From assembly GCA_036023115.1 (NCBI GenBank), contig JAYKKT010000091.1, positions 30,947,501-31,011,500 of the forward strand: a stretch of DNA of 64,000 bases, read 5' to 3'. Below the pieces are notes generated by a model. The model saw nothing but the letters and a program-made list of their open reading frames with translations, had not been told where the DNA came from and ran no database searches. The first letter of the stretch is position 1; each line of letters opens with the position of its first letter. Shown piece after piece: positions 23,206 to 35,588 of the stretch. This DNA is from Brasenia schreberi (lineage: Eukaryota > Streptophyta > Magnoliopsida > Nymphaeales > Cabombaceae). The translations under genes and the position numbers were made by a program.

Positions 23206-23312
23206 TTCTTGGTTCAATGGGAAAGCTGAAACCAAATGCACACCCGTGGTACTGAATTCATGACCTTCAGCTTGTCAGTCAACCTTCCTAGCCAGGAGAG
23301 CTACGCTCTTTG
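23206..23312 (-). mobile_element. Second tRNA-derived SINE, inverted
   Basis: On the minus strand an A-box-like TAGCTCTCCTGGCTAGG (23287-23303) and a B-box-like GGTCATGAATTCAG (23252-23265) are followed by GGGTGTGCATTTGG. That phrase resembles GGGGTGCATTTGC in the neighbouring SINE, and both copies begin with AGCG(T)TAGCTC. They are two members of one or two related families in inverted orientation, about 30 bp apart. Confidence 0.6.
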
Positions 23313-23985
23313 TGTTTGTTTTCATAAGTACATGGATTTGACAAGGTTTAACCATTAATAGTGTTAGCTTTCTTGGCTTATAAAACGCAACATATACATA
23401 GAAACAGCTTGTGATATGTTGATTTCATGATTTTTCAAAATCACACATTTGCATGATGCTTTCCTAGAAAATGCATAAAATTAAGTTCATGGAGGTTGAA
23501 TGCATTAGACGTATACAAATTAACTCTTTATATATTTAATATTCATAGAAATTTTATGTTTATAGTAAAGCAAGATTCTTCAAGCCAAAGAGCTGCCGTT
23601 GCAATAAGAAGAGTTTCATCGTCATTTTCATCATATGGAACCCTGCTGACTCTTTTGAGCTTTTGATGAGTGTAGCAAACAAGTTCCTGATCACAAAGTA
23701 GTCATTCAGGGGTGTGCTTCATTGTTTCAAACATAACTGTCGCCACCTACTGATAGGGTTGTTAACTTCACATCAGTGATTATCCTTATGTCATTCTTCA
23801 ACACCTATCCTCATCTAGGGTTTGATCAGACGTCATTACTGCTGTATGCTAATCCTACTTAACGAAAAACAATGGTGATTCCTCTTCCAGGACCGCTATT
23901 TGTGAATTTGATTCAGCATGGCAACAACCGTTCGAAGGATTTACAATGTTTCGAGTTCATGACAAACTCAAAAAACGATGTAGAC
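23313..23985. other. Intergenic, nothing recognised
   Basis: AT-rich sequence without an identifiable gene or repeat end. Confidence 0.5.
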
Positions 23986-23989
23986 AAGC

Positions 23990-24270
23990 TTTGCTTCATT
24001 CGTGTCACTCTTCATATCAAAATAATAATAATCGAATACTTAAAAGAGATCATCAAGAAGCTTACCAACAGTTCTAAAGATAATAACTGCCAGAGAGCTC
24101 AGCAATTGGAGAGAGAACTGTCTGAAGCCTTGGAGAAGGAAGAGATGCATTGGAAAGCTAAATTGAAAAAAACAAATGGCTGCTGCTTGGTGATGCTAAT
24201 GCGAGGTTCCTCTGCATTCAACATGCAGCTAGAATTTAGAAACGTGGATTTGGGGTCTGCGTGATGAGGG
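23990..24270 (+). pseudogene. L1-type LINE fragment (linker before RT)
   Basis: The segment reads LERELSEALEKEEMHWKAK (about 24105-24165) and then, after a one-base shift, WLLLGDANARFLC (about 24175-24215). This matches the L1-clade linker between endonuclease and reverse transcriptase, usually of the form L..ll..EE.yW.QKsr..Wl..GD.NT.FFH. The block is frameshifted and followed by a stop within the next 25 codons. No endonuclease or RT core was found around it, so it is a short relic. The Copia element inserted about 210 bp downstream. Confidence 0.7.
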
Positions 24271-24484
24271 TGGCCGGTGGCGAGCAGATTGCGGTGAGGT
24301 GGTCGAGACGTACTCCAGTGGAATTGCTGAGATATCTGTATTTCTGCGGTATCCATGGGTACCGACATGTTTATCATTCACGATTGCTAGCGGGCCATCT
24401 TCTTAATGATCGGATCACACAAGATGGGCAAAGGGATGTAGACCTCATACATAATTCACTCCACACCAGTGCAGCTCAAGAAAC

Positions 24485-24836
24485 TGATTTCGTCCTTCAG
24501 CAGCTCTTGCCGGATTCCTTGCTTGATAGTTTGTGCATGCGGACGGCCTCTAGTTTTGGAGAAGAGAACCAAAGACAAAAGGTATGTATTCCGGTTTCTC
24601 ACGGCTGGATTTCCCAAAGAGGATTAGGTATTCTTTTTTTTGTGTTTTACTTCAATGCGTTGCTATGTATTTATAAAGCAGCCCATGACTCGTCCTCTCA
24701 AATTTCCTAGCTGGGCTTTCCGTTGGGAGTCCTTATCTATTAGTTATTATAACCATCTATCAAAAGTGGCTAGATGGCCGATCTAGCCTTTCTCAGGGAT
24801 GAGTATACAAAGAATGGTTATGCTCTCAGCTTTACA
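24485..24836 (-). repeat. Copia 3' LTR
   Basis: Starts TGTAAAGCTGAGAG (minus) right after a purine-rich tract, AGCAAAGTGGAAGA (24837-24850). That tract resembles the CAAGTGGGAGATT polypurine tract of plant Copia elements. It contains the minus-strand TATA box TATAAATA (24668-24675) and ends near the TG at 24485. Confidence 0.8.
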
Positions 24837-24849
24837 TCTTCCACTTTGC

Positions 24850-25550
24850 TATTTGAGCCCAGTAACATACTTGTTGTACCTCCCACTTTTCTAAGGTTTT
24901 TCTAGTCATGTCATTTATAATTGTTGTACAATCATTATTATTGTATAGTTTCTTACCTACACAACTATCAAACAAATTTAAAACCCATGTTTGTAACATG
25001 CTTTGAAAAAAAACCTCTGTTATGCCTTTCGTCAAGGGGTTTGTCAACATATCATTAGTTAGCATATATGAGATGGATATTTTCTTTCTCATAACCATAT
25101 CATGAACATAGTGGTATTTAACTATTATATGCTTGCTTTTGGAGTTGTCAGATATGCTCTTGGTTAGAGTAATTATTACATTATTATCATAATAAATGTC
25201 AATTAGCTCATTGGCTATATCCAATTTCAAATCACGTATAAAGTGATTTATCCAAATGACACTAGTTACAATTATACAACAAGCTACATACTAAGCCTCT
25301 TGTGTATGCAACACTATACAACCCTATTTCTTAAATGCCCAAGAAACAGTTCCACCTCCAAATAAGAATATTTGTCTCGAGGTTAATTTGTTGTCATCTT
25401 TGCTTCCAACAACGTCAGCATCTGAGTATCCTATTACTTTCATATCATTTTCTTGAAAATACAATTTCAAGTCTTTTGTTACTTTAAGATATCTTAGAAT
25501 CCTCTTCACATCTATCCAGTTGTGAACACCCAAAATTTTATCAAACAAAT
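24850..25550 (-). pseudogene. Copia RNase H, broken
   Basis: On the minus strand it reads VKRILRYLKVTKDLKLYF, GYSDADVVGSKDD, then KSKHIIVKYHYVHDMV and MLTNPLTKG. These are the standard blocks of the Copia RNase H region (RILRYLKGT, GYSDADWAG, SKHIDIRYHFIRD, ADxLTKPL). The gap between the two open stretches contains stops and the SxxEAEY block is degraded. It is cut at 25550 by the Gypsy LTR. Confidence 0.85.
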
Positions 25551-28100
25551 TTTCTAAAATTTCTCCCTCACAAATAAAAAATTATTGTCTCAGGCCTTTT
25601 TCAAATATATTTTTAAAGAAATGGTTTTTAAGGAATATTTGAAAATTTCATGGATTTCAAATCATATTTTTTTAAAATAAAATATTTGAAACCATAATAA
25701 AATATTACCTACAAAAGCACCAAATAAGGAGGGCAAGCAGTCCGAGGTGCAAGAAGAGGGCTTGATCATAGCATAACAGGGCAACTTGGGCTCAACAAAC
25801 TAACCAAGGTTCGATGAATTGATCGAATATAACTACAACTAGACCCCGATTTAGCAAAACAAGGTGGACCGAAGTGAGCTTGATCCTAGCATAACTATCG
25901 AACCAAGGCGCAACCATGCAACCAATCCAAATGAAACCAAGTTAAGGCGTCTTGCATCAACTCAAGGTAGGTTGCATCAAGCCAAGGCGTCTTGCATCAA
26001 CTCAAGGCAGGTTGCATCAAGCCAAGGTGTCTCGCATCAAGTTAAGACGAGTTACACATGATCAAGCCTAAATCAAGTCAAGACGAGCTACACATGATCA
26101 AGCCTAAATCAACTCAAGACGGGTTACACATGATCAAGCCTAAATCAAGTCAAGACGAGCTGCACATAATCAAGCCTAAATCAACTCAAGATGGGTTGCA
26201 CATGATCAAGCCTAAATCAAGTCAAGACGGAATATACATGATCGAGCCCAAATCAAGCCAAGGTGGGTTACATAAAGTCAAAGCGGGTTGCATCAAGTCA
26301 AGGTAGGTTGCATCAAGTCAAGGTGGGATGAACTGAGCCACTAACCATGTGACCACGTGACCATCCATGTGACCAGTAATTGGGGTGGGTTCGATTAACC
26401 ATGAAACCAACCAATCCATGGAACAAGCTAGAAGGAGAATTGTTCCAAAAACATTCTCTAGTCTAGAGGCTTCTTGGGCCAGTCAAGAGCCTATAAATAC
26501 TCACCTTGGCCTGGCATTCAAGAGAGGCAATTAGAGAAGAAAACTAGCAAAAGAGAGGAGAGAAAATGGATAGAGGATAAGGCCTAGAGTGGAGGAGATC
26601 AAAAGTCATCCAAAGGAGCAAAGATCAGCAAAGAAGAAGGAGAAGTCTTGCCGATTCCCTCCACGTCTTCTTTATTTCTAGGTTTATGCCCATTTGTAAA
26701 CTTGAAGTCTTCATGTTCAATCCCTTGTAAAGCCAAAGGAGTGCTGCAAAAATTCATGCAATAACCATAGGTAAGAGAGATCACAACTTGTTTGATATTT
26801 CGTTCCTCCTATCTCAATATATGTCGTATCTTATATATCCTCATCTTTTCTATGCTAAAGTATATTATCATCCCTTCTCTCATTTCTTGATTGAAGTAAT
26901 TACCTCTAAATCAATTCTAGAAGCCATAAGAAGGACATAGTTGCCACATTTTCATTCAATGATATAAGTATATAATCACTCTTATGGTGGATTAATTACC
27001 CATAAGTTTGTATAAGAGAGGGTATAGGGACATGATCGTATATATTTCCTAAGAGAGTTATCCTCCTCGAGAGATATGTCCTGAGAATTTATATGTAGAT
27101 GAGCACCTCCCCAAACGAATAGAAGTATCCAACAAAAATTCTTTCAATGATCACTAATCATTAAAGACCAAAATAGATGATCATTAGTTTCTACAAAGAA
27201 AATTCTACAAATTTCAGCATATTGTATAAATCTTATCTAATCCTCGAATTTTCTAACCCTTATCTCTCAGCGAAATATTTTAAAATTTCGTTCATTGGTG
27301 ATACACACACCGACTAATATCTAGTAAAATTCTCAATTTTTTTTGACATGGGTGAGGTTGAGTAAACAAATCATTAAGAATCAAACTCAATCCAAAATAA
27401 AACTTGTCTATGCTAAAATTCCTACAATATATGTCTAGTAAAACTGTCATAACTCGGTCCGTAGTTATCCAAATACCTTGAAAATGGTTTTGTTAAAAAT
27501 CTAACATCTATAGCTTTCTGTGACCATTTTCATAAAAGTCGGAATCTCACGTAGAGAGATACAAGTGTTTTACCGAGACTCTCTATCTTAGTCATAGAGA
27601 ATATCCCAAATTTCATAATTACATTTGGTTTGAAGTTTTCCCAAATTTAATTATGATAATTTAAAGATCCAAAAATATAAATAAAAATCTTTAATAAAGG
27701 CTGATACCTAACTCTTAGTTAGATTTTTGGGATTTTTGGATCCCTAGAAAATAACAAAAAAAATATATAAAGTCTACTACTGAAAAACAAAACCAATTAT
27801 ATTTCACAGAATAGTAATTGGTTTGAATAAGTGAAAAGCATATCTTCTTGAAAAGCTGTTTTGATTGGAACTTGTTCTGAGAAAATCCTAAATTTCTAAA
27901 ATCGCTCTTTCTAAGCATTTAGGCTAACTCTTGAGTGCCGGTTGAAAAAGGCCTATTATGATAAGAACCTACTTGTCCACCATCATCGAAATAGTCAGAT
28001 AAATCTCTTTGCAAGTTTGAGTAAACTTGCTAGCATGCTCGTGCATAATTTTTGCAAGAAAAGTTTTAAGTTGATATAAGACCGAAAAATATTGTTTACA
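25551..28100 (+). repeat. Gypsy 5' LTR
   Basis: Aligns with the 3' LTR from (C/T)AAAATTT(T/C)TCCC at the start to TTGTTTACA at the end. It contains a tandem-repeat block (25945-26335), a TATA box, TATAAATA (26492-26499), in the context GAGCCTATAAATAC, and the GCTCTTTCTAA site (27902-27912). In the other LTR that same site is the LINE target. Confidence 0.88.
26055..26270. repeat. 36-bp tandem repeat in Gypsy LTR, six units
   Basis: Six units of 36 bp, each starting CACATGATCAAGCCTAAATC with few differences. Because 36 is a multiple of three, one frame stays open and would give a repeated MIKPKSSQDELH peptide. That is a by-product of the repeat and not evidence of a gene. Shorter units of about 20 bp (TTGCATCAAG-CAAGGC) flank it on both sides (25945-26045, 26270-26335). 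The other LTR has only about two 36-bp units. Confidence 0.92.
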
Positions 28101-28109
28101 GAAATAAAA

Positions 28110-28127
28110 TGGTACACCCGATGGGAC
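28110..28127 (+). other. Gypsy primer-binding site (putative)
   Basis: TGGTACACCCGATGGGAC starts nine bases after the LTR end. TGG plus seven bases plus a five-base block ending GGG and AC matches the reverse complement of a tRNA 3' end (CCA, discriminator, acceptor strand, T-stem). The particular tRNA was not identified. Confidence 0.55.
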
Positions 28128-28248
28128 TTAGGTCTTAGAAGAGTTATTTTGATCCAATCACTTTCTTTCAAAACAAATCGATTTCAAAACCTTGCTTTAA
28201 ACTCTTTTTCAAAATTTGGCCATAGGTCTGAAATTTTCAGCATTTACC

Positions 28249-29840
28249 ATGTCAAATTTGGAAGGTTCGGTTGAGGAGGTGTCGAGTAAGGCCTCAAACT
28301 CTATAAGTCAGTTTTTAAAAATAATAAAAAAATCTTTGAAATCATTTTCTCAAATCCGAGAGAATAAGATTGTCTCTTTAAAGAGGGAATTGAGAGAGAG
28401 ATCGCTGACCTAAGCTAAGAGCTCGATGTGATCGAGTCTTGCTCCTCTCATGAAAAACCAATTTCCCAGTTTAAGGAAGAAGACCATAATCTTGAATCAT
28501 TCACCATCAAGGATAGGAGAGTCATACAACAATTGTTGAAAGGCCAATCCAAGGAAAAGAGGGTTTATTCGCTATCAAATTTTCCATCATCCGATTATCA
28601 AACCAATAGCATTGGTGAAATACCAAGCTTTCATCGATATGATGGCAATGGAGATCCTACATCTCACTTGCAACTCTTTTCCTGAAGGGCCTATAAGAAA
28701 AAGAAAGACCCATCCAAGTGGGTCTATTGGTTCTCACATTCTCTCAAAGAGAATGCATCTAAATGACTGGCTTCTTATGACTTGAGCCAATTTACCACTT
28801 TTAAAGAGTTGGCCAATTGCTATATGCAAAGTTTCTTGCACAATCTAGAAGTCACTCCAACTCTCAATGTATTGAGAGATAATAAACAAGCCCACAATTA
28901 AGATACCCACAGCTTCATTGTGAGATGGAGATCTTTGCTTGGGCAAGTCATAGAGCCCATATTCGAAGGTTGTGATGTGATGTTAATTTTTGAAATTTTC
29001 AGAAATGATTTAAAATCCCTCCTTTTCCTTCATGAAATGAGCACTTTTGAAAAACTTATAAAAAAGGTGTCACTTTTCAAAGCAAATTTGAAAAATGGAG
29101 TGTACGAGGATTTGTAAAAGGGTAAAATTTTTTCTTCAAAACCAAAACTAGTGGTGTATGGGTCATCCACCTTGAATGGAGGGTAAAGTCTCAAAAAGTG
29201 GCCAATGTTAGAGTGGAGCCTTCCTTGTCTAATCCTACCAAACCTTTCAGACCCGAGCCTAAATCGTCCATCCCAAAAACACAAAAAATGAAAAAAGATA
29301 TGAAAATGCAAAAAGAGAGAATACACATCTAGGATAACCACTCACAGAAGTCCTAGACATTCTTCTTCCACAAGGCTTAGTGAGCCTATCATCGGTTCTC
29401 GAAGGGGCATCCCCTAAGGGACGATTTCTCAATGAGTTTTGCAAGTATCATAGGCTAAATAGTCATGATACAAATAATTATTTCTCTTTGAAAAATAAGA
29501 TTGGGGACTTGATTGAGCAAGGCAAGCTCCACATCTCCGAGGAGCCAGAGCCTTACCAAGTCATCTTTAAAGAACCTTTTCTAAAGCATGCAAGCACGAG
29601 TGAAAACTCGAAAGAGGTATGTCTCTCTCCTAAGAATTATGATGAAAACACTATTAATACTTGTTGGGATCATGCATTGCATATGGTTCACACTACTTGT
29701 CACACACCACATGTTTCTCTTATAATCTTAAAAAAAACTAAGCAAATAGTGATCCAGAAAGCACTTATAGTCCTGTCACCGGCTAGAGTCTTGATAGTGA
29801 TTTTTGGTGCACCGAAACACCAAAATAGAGCCAAAATATG
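28249..29840 (+). pseudogene. Tat/Ogre-type gag, broken
   Basis: A start ATG at 28249 (MSNLEGSVEEV) leads into a coiled, Lys/Ser-rich N-terminus. The core Retrotrans_gag block has IPSFHRYDGNGDPTSHLQLF (about 28620-28680), KWVYWFSHSLKENASK (28720-28765) and FKELANCYMQSFLHNL (28800-28850). Further on, FCKYHRLNSHDTNNYFSLKN (about 29430-29500) matches the C-terminal 'CxxH..GHDTxxCxxLK' block of Tat/Ogre gag proteins. Stops occur at 28413, 28683, 28767, 28901 and 29117, and there is a frame change before 29380. Gag normally packages element RNA; this one cannot be made whole. Confidence 0.8.
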
Positions 29841-30229
29841 ATTGAGCCACAGGGAAAGTGTTGATGAGGTCACTAGGTCCAGAAAGATCTATCAAACCTC
29901 GGACTTAAGAAATAAATCAAGCAAAGAAGTGATTGTTTTACCTGGCCCCCGAAAGGCATGCATCATTCCTCATTCATCCCATGGCATGGACAAGGGTAAA
30001 GACATTGTGTTGTCTCAATATGATCAAGAAAAGCATTTGGCAAAACTCTCAATCAACATGTCTATTTTAGTGTTGATTAAAATCTTGCCTAAACATAGAC
30101 ACATATTGAAGGGAATTCTAAAAAAAACAAGGTTAACACATATATAACTCCCGAGTCGTTGTTCTTCATGGTCTCACCAATTTTCACCCAAACTCTAATC
30201 ATATTTTTTTAGGATGAGTTGAGTAGATC

Positions 30230-30590
30230 CATAACAACGCACAATCATGCCTTGCACATAGAGGTGGTATTAAATCATCATCCTCTTGAAAAGTGTTTGA
30301 TCGATGAGGGAGGAGGTCTAAACATACTCTCTTTGCTCATAGCATTTTAAATTGGAGTTTTCTTAGAAAGGCTTGAACCAAGTGCAATTGTTATCACAAG
30401 GTATGATGGCAATTCCTTTCATCCAGTCTGATCGATTGAACTTCCCATGGACATTGGTCCAATTCTACATGTAGGGTTGTTTCATGTCCTAGATATCAAC
30501 CCTCATTACAACTTGTTAGGAAGACCTTAGATACTTTCAATCAAGGCCATCCCCTCAACATTCCATAAATGTGTCGAAATCCCGTGAGAA
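30230..30590 (+). pseudogene. Tat/Ogre-type retroviral protease remnant
   Basis: One frame reads HNHALHIEVVLNHHPLEKCL, then LIDEGGGLNILSLL, LPMDIGPILHVGLFHVLDI and PHYNLLGRP, matching the aspartic protease found just before RT in Tat/Ogre elements. The active-site motif, usually (V/I)DDGSS or DxGSS, reads DEGGG. Stops interrupt at about 30348, 30429 and 30527. After about 30620 no RT follows. Confidence 0.75.
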
Positions 30591-30859
30591 GACAAAGTCA
30601 TAGTGGTATATAAAGAAGATAACTGAAACCTCAAGGGAGTTCAAAACTCCCCATACATCACAAATGAACCATGTCAAACCCAAGCTTGCGACAAGAGAAA
30701 AGCTATCGTGGAGCCAACCTCGGGTGCGCATCCTTGATGCACTTGAGCCCCCGGATCCCCCTTGGACAATATTGTGTATAGGTTATCTTCAAAATCCTAA
30801 AAATCTGAAAAAATAAGGGAAAACTTAAATAAAAAATTAAAAAAAAAAAAAAAAACCAT

Positions 30860-33396
30860 TTGTCAAAAAAATGTCAATCCCCTCAGGGATGATTTGGGTG
30901 ATTACAATCTATGTGAACTTTCTCAAAATCAATAAAATATTAGACTTGGGCAAATATTCAAGTTCTTTAGAAGGTGACCTATTAGGGGTTAACATAAGAA
31001 TCAAACCTAAACCAAAACACATCATATGTTTGGATCATATCATGCATATTCCTAAGTCATGTAAAAAAAACAAGATGAACAATGACATAGTGCATGGGTC
31101 ATTCATGCATCTCATTAAATATTATTCATTCATCACATGCCACAATAGGGGTCGGTCATGGTGTGTGAATGCCCATGTCATCTATTTCTTCCAAACTAGG
31201 GGTATGTAGCTTGCATTATCTAAGTACTTTTTCAAGGAGACCTAAATACATTAATTATTTCATTGAGCATATATCTCCATCATCTCCTATGAGATAAATG
31301 TCACAGGTCAATTTTTCAAACCGAAAAACAACCTACCTATGATGGCAAGGCTCGATGCACTCGACGCCTTTCAACCACTTCACTGCGCACTATGTTGTTG
31401 TGTTCTCCTCTGTGGATAACTTCGTTCCACACTCTTATCCTGCGAAAGGCCTTCACACACTACTTACCCTCTTAACTCGATCACACTCAAGTAAAGCACG
31501 ATACTTAGGCAAGCAGACAGTGAGGAGCAAGATCGCCACGCTCTTATTCAGCAACTCTTGATTACAAGACTAGCTACACGGTGAAATGATCAGAATCAGG
31601 GACTGCACCCACTCACTCACTCAACCTTGACCCCCTTTTCACCCACCCTAGCTAGTTAAGGTTCTCCTTAAGAACCAAGCAGAGACACACCCACTCACCT
31701 AGCTACACAGTGAAATGAACACAGGACCTTGGGGAGAACCTTAACTAGTTAGGGTGTGTGAAAAGGGAGTCAAGGTCGAGTGAGTGGGTGCAATCCCTGC
31801 GTGTGTATTCATGTACAATCTTGTAATCAAGAGTTGCTGAATAAGAGCATGACGATCTTGCTCCTCACTGTCTACTTGCCTAAGTATCGTGCTTTACTTA
31901 AGTGTGATCGAGTGAAGAGGGTGACCAGTGTGTGAAGGCCTTCCACATTTGGATCGGCTGCCACCTGTAGGTAATGCCTGCAAGGTGTCCGTTGAGCTCC
32001 CAGGGTGGTTTGGCTGCCTCCCAGCTCCACACGCCAATCACCCGGTGTAACGCCTGCCTGGTGCTCCTTCAACTGCCCCATGAACATTATTCACCCATAA
32101 GAGGCCCACATCCTCTCGAAAAGTGGCGGCCCAATTGGGAAAGTCCCTATGTCATAAAGGAGGCAACAATTAACTATGCATATTAGTTAATTGATACCAA
32201 GGAAAGAAACTTGGTAGACCCTATAAGTATCTAATATCTAAGAAGATATTATGATTAGTGTCTACCACTAATTTTTTTAAATGATTTTTGCAAATGAATC
32301 TTCTTTAGTTTATTGAAGAAGGGACCAAGTTGAATATATGTCTCTTAACTAACAATTAATGCTCTATGAAAAGTGGAATGTTTTCAAAATCAATTAATAA
32401 CATTTCAAAAGTCCTTATTTTATAAGATAGGGCATAGTTCAAAATAGCCAAATATTTTTAAATAGTATGTTCTATTATGAAATAGATCATACTTAATTAG
32501 ACCAAGTATCTAGAGAGATAAGTTGTTCCCCCATCTCATTCTCTTCAAAGAAATTAGCAAAAGTCAAATACCTCAGAAACCAAAATAGAAAATAGAAATA
32601 AGAGAGAAAAATGAAGAAAATAAACCTCCAATATAGAGGTCTTCATAAAAAAAAAAGAAAAAAAATCAAAAGTTCAAAGAGCATTTCCTCAAAAAAAAAT
32701 TTCTTTATACCACAGGATGCTTTAGAAGAGACCGTGAGAATTCTCCTTGTACCCATACAACTTATCTCAAAAAGAGAAAAAGTTTGTCATTATAATCTTA
32801 AAGTAATAATATAACCTACTAATTTGGATCTCATTTTGTTTGAGGGTTAGACCTTATAGTGTGGAAAATAGAGTTTTGAAATGTTGTTAAGTTTTTCCAA
32901 CAATAAAAACCTCTACCATGTAACAGAGCATTAAAACCAAAGTGAAGGAAAATATAGGAAATAAAAGTCTTTTTAGATGAAAACAAAAGGAAAGTATCCT
33001 TCAAAATGATTTTTACAAAACCCAAAAACATCAAGCAAATGAGCATGGAGACCATCCAACTTAAAGTAGTCAACCTTCATAAAATCTAGGCAAACTCCCA
33101 AAACATTCCTTAGAGGTCTCCAACACACTCAATTCAATGGCATCTCACATGCCTCATGCACATGTGCATCTATAATAACATTATTTATGTATGATCCTTG
33201 TATGAGTCAACTATCATTCATGTTGAGTCCCCTTTGGTTAGAAGTACTCTCCCTACCGAAGATAGGGTAGTCCAAGTCCAAGAAATGAGACCTTATCAAG
33301 AAAAGAGAAAGGTTTATACTCTTAAAGTGAACTCTGGGAATAAAACTTTTTAGGGTGTTATTCTTTGTCATTAATCAAATAAATTTGATTAATTAC
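30860..33396 (+). other. Gypsy 3' non-coding region
   Basis: Apart from the fold-back at 31446-31943, this stretch has only short A-rich frames. The RT, RNase H and integrase expected between the protease and the 3' LTR are absent, so an internal deletion or a long-standing non-autonomous design is likely. Confidence 0.7.
31446..31943. repeat. Large inverted repeat (fold-back), arms about 230 bp
   Basis: The left arm 31446-31676 and right arm 31714-31943 are inverted copies. For example AAGCACGATACTTAGGCAAG in the left arm pairs with the complement of CTTGCCTAAGTATCGTGCTT in the right. The loop is about 37 bp. The outer ends are both the palindrome-like GAAGGCCTTC. It lies in the 3' non-coding part of the Gypsy element and would form a long hairpin if transcribed. 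Confidence 0.85.
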
Positions 33397-33409
33397 AAAG
33401 AGGGGCATA
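33397..33409 (+). other. Gypsy polypurine tract
   Basis: AAAGAGGGGCATA lies immediately before the TGTCC start of the 3' LTR. This is the purine run that primes plus-strand synthesis in LTR retrotransposons and it fixes the LTR boundary. Confidence 0.75.
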
Positions 33410-35588
33410 TGTCCAAAATTTTTCCCCCACAAATAAAAAATTATTGTCTCGGGTCTTTTTCAAAATATTGTTGTTTTCAAATATATCTTTAAAGAAAGGG
33501 GTTTTAAGGAATATTTGAAAATTTCATGGATTTCAAATCATATTTTTCAAAAGAAAATATTTGAAACCAAAATAAGATCTTACCTGCAAAACCACCAGAT
33601 AAGGAGGATCTCAAGAGATTCATCGGATCAAGTAGTCCATGGTGCAACAAGAGGGCCAGATCATAGCACAACAGGCAACCTAGGCTCAACAAAGTGACAA
33701 AGGTTCGATGAATTGATTCGAACATGACTACAACTAGACCCCGATATAGCAAAACAAGGTGAATCGAAGTGAGCTTGATCCTAGCATAACTAGCCAAACC
33801 AAGGCGCAACCATGCAACCGATCCAAATCAAACCAAGTTAAAGTGTCTTGCATCAACTCAAGGCAGGTTGCATCAAGTTAAGGCGTCTTGCATAAACTCA
33901 AGGCAGGTTGCATCAAGCTAAGGTATCTTGCATCAAGTCAAGACGAGTTGCACATGATCAAGCCTAAACCAAGTCAAGAAGAGCTGCACATGATCGAGCC
34001 AAAATCAAGCCAAGGCGGGTTGCATCAAGTCAAGGCAGGTTGCAACAAGTCAAGGCGGGTTGAACCCAACCACTAGCCATGTGACTACATGACCAACCAT
34101 ATGAGGAACCAACCCATGTGAAAAACCTATGTGAGCAATAATGGGATGGATTGGATCAACCATGGAACCAACCAATCCATGGAACAAGTTAGAAGAGGAA
34201 TTATTCCAAGAATATTTCCTAGTCTAGAGGTTTCTTGGGCCAGCCAAGGAGCCTATAAATACCATCTTGGGTTGGGATTCAAGGGAGGCAATTAGAGAAG
34301 AAAACTAGCAAAAGAGAGAAGAAGAGAGAGAGAGAGAGAGGAGAAGGCCTAGAGTGGAGGAGATCATCCCCCAAGAAGTCGTATAAAGGAGCAAAGATCG
34401 ACAAAGAAGAAGGAGAAGTTCGACCCATTCCCTCCATGTCTTCTTCATTTCTAGGTTTGTGCCCATTTATAAACGTGAAGTCTTCATATCCAATCTCTTG
34501 TAAAGCCAAAGTAATGCTGCAAAAATTTGTGTAACAACCATAGGTAAGAGAGATCACAACTTGTTTGATATTTTGTTCCACCTACCTCAATATATGTCAT
34601 ATCTTATACATCTTCATCTTTTCTATGTTTAAGTATATTATCATCTCTTCTCTCCTTTCTTGGTTGATGTGATTACCTCTAAATCAATTCAAGAAGCCAT
34701 AAGAGGGACATAGCTATCACGTTTTTGTGTAATTGTATGAGTATGTAATCACTCTTATATTGGATTAATTACCCATAAGTTTGTGTAAGGATGGACATAA
34801 GGCTATGATCATATATATTTTTCAAGAGAGTTATCCTCACCTAGATTAACACCTCTCCAAGTGAACACAAGTTTCCAACAAAAATTCTTTGAATGATTAC
34901 TTAAAAATTACAGACCAAAACGGATGCATAATTAGTTTCTACAAAGAAAATTTTGTAGATTTTAGCATACTGCATAAAATTTTGTTCGTGAGTGGTATAC
35001 ACACCGACTAACATCTCATAAAATTATCAAAAATTTTGGACATACGTGAGGTTGAGTAAATAAATTATTACGAATCAGACTCAACTCAAAACAGAACCTG
35101 TCTGTACTAAAATTTCTACAATAGGCGTGTAGTAAAATTGTCATATTTCGGTCTATAGGTATCCAAATATTTTAAAAATGGTTTTGCTGGAACTATAGCT
35201 TTCTATGTTGACTACTTTCATAGAAATCAGAATCTCACATACAAAGATACAAGTGTTTTACTGAGACTCTCTATCTCATTCATAGAGAATGTCCTGAATT
35301 TCATAATTGCATTTGGTTTGAAGTTTTTCCAAATTTAATTCTGATAAATAAAAATAAAAATCTTTAATAAAGCCTCATACCTAACTCTGACTCAATTAAA
35401 TTTTTGAGATTTTAGATCCCTAGAAAACAACCAAAAAATATAAACTCCACTGCTGAAAAAATAGAACCAATTATGTTTCACATAATAGTAATGGATTTGA
35501 ATAAATGAAAAGCATATCTTCTTGAAAAGTTGTTTTGACTGAAACTTGTTTTGAGAAAATCCTAAATTTTTAAAATCGCTCTTTCTAA

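Noticed and set aside
26058..26306. Open frame encoding a repeated MIKPKSSQDELH peptide
   Set aside because: It is the by-product of a 36-bp tandem repeat inside a Gypsy LTR; the frame is open only because 36 is divisible by three.
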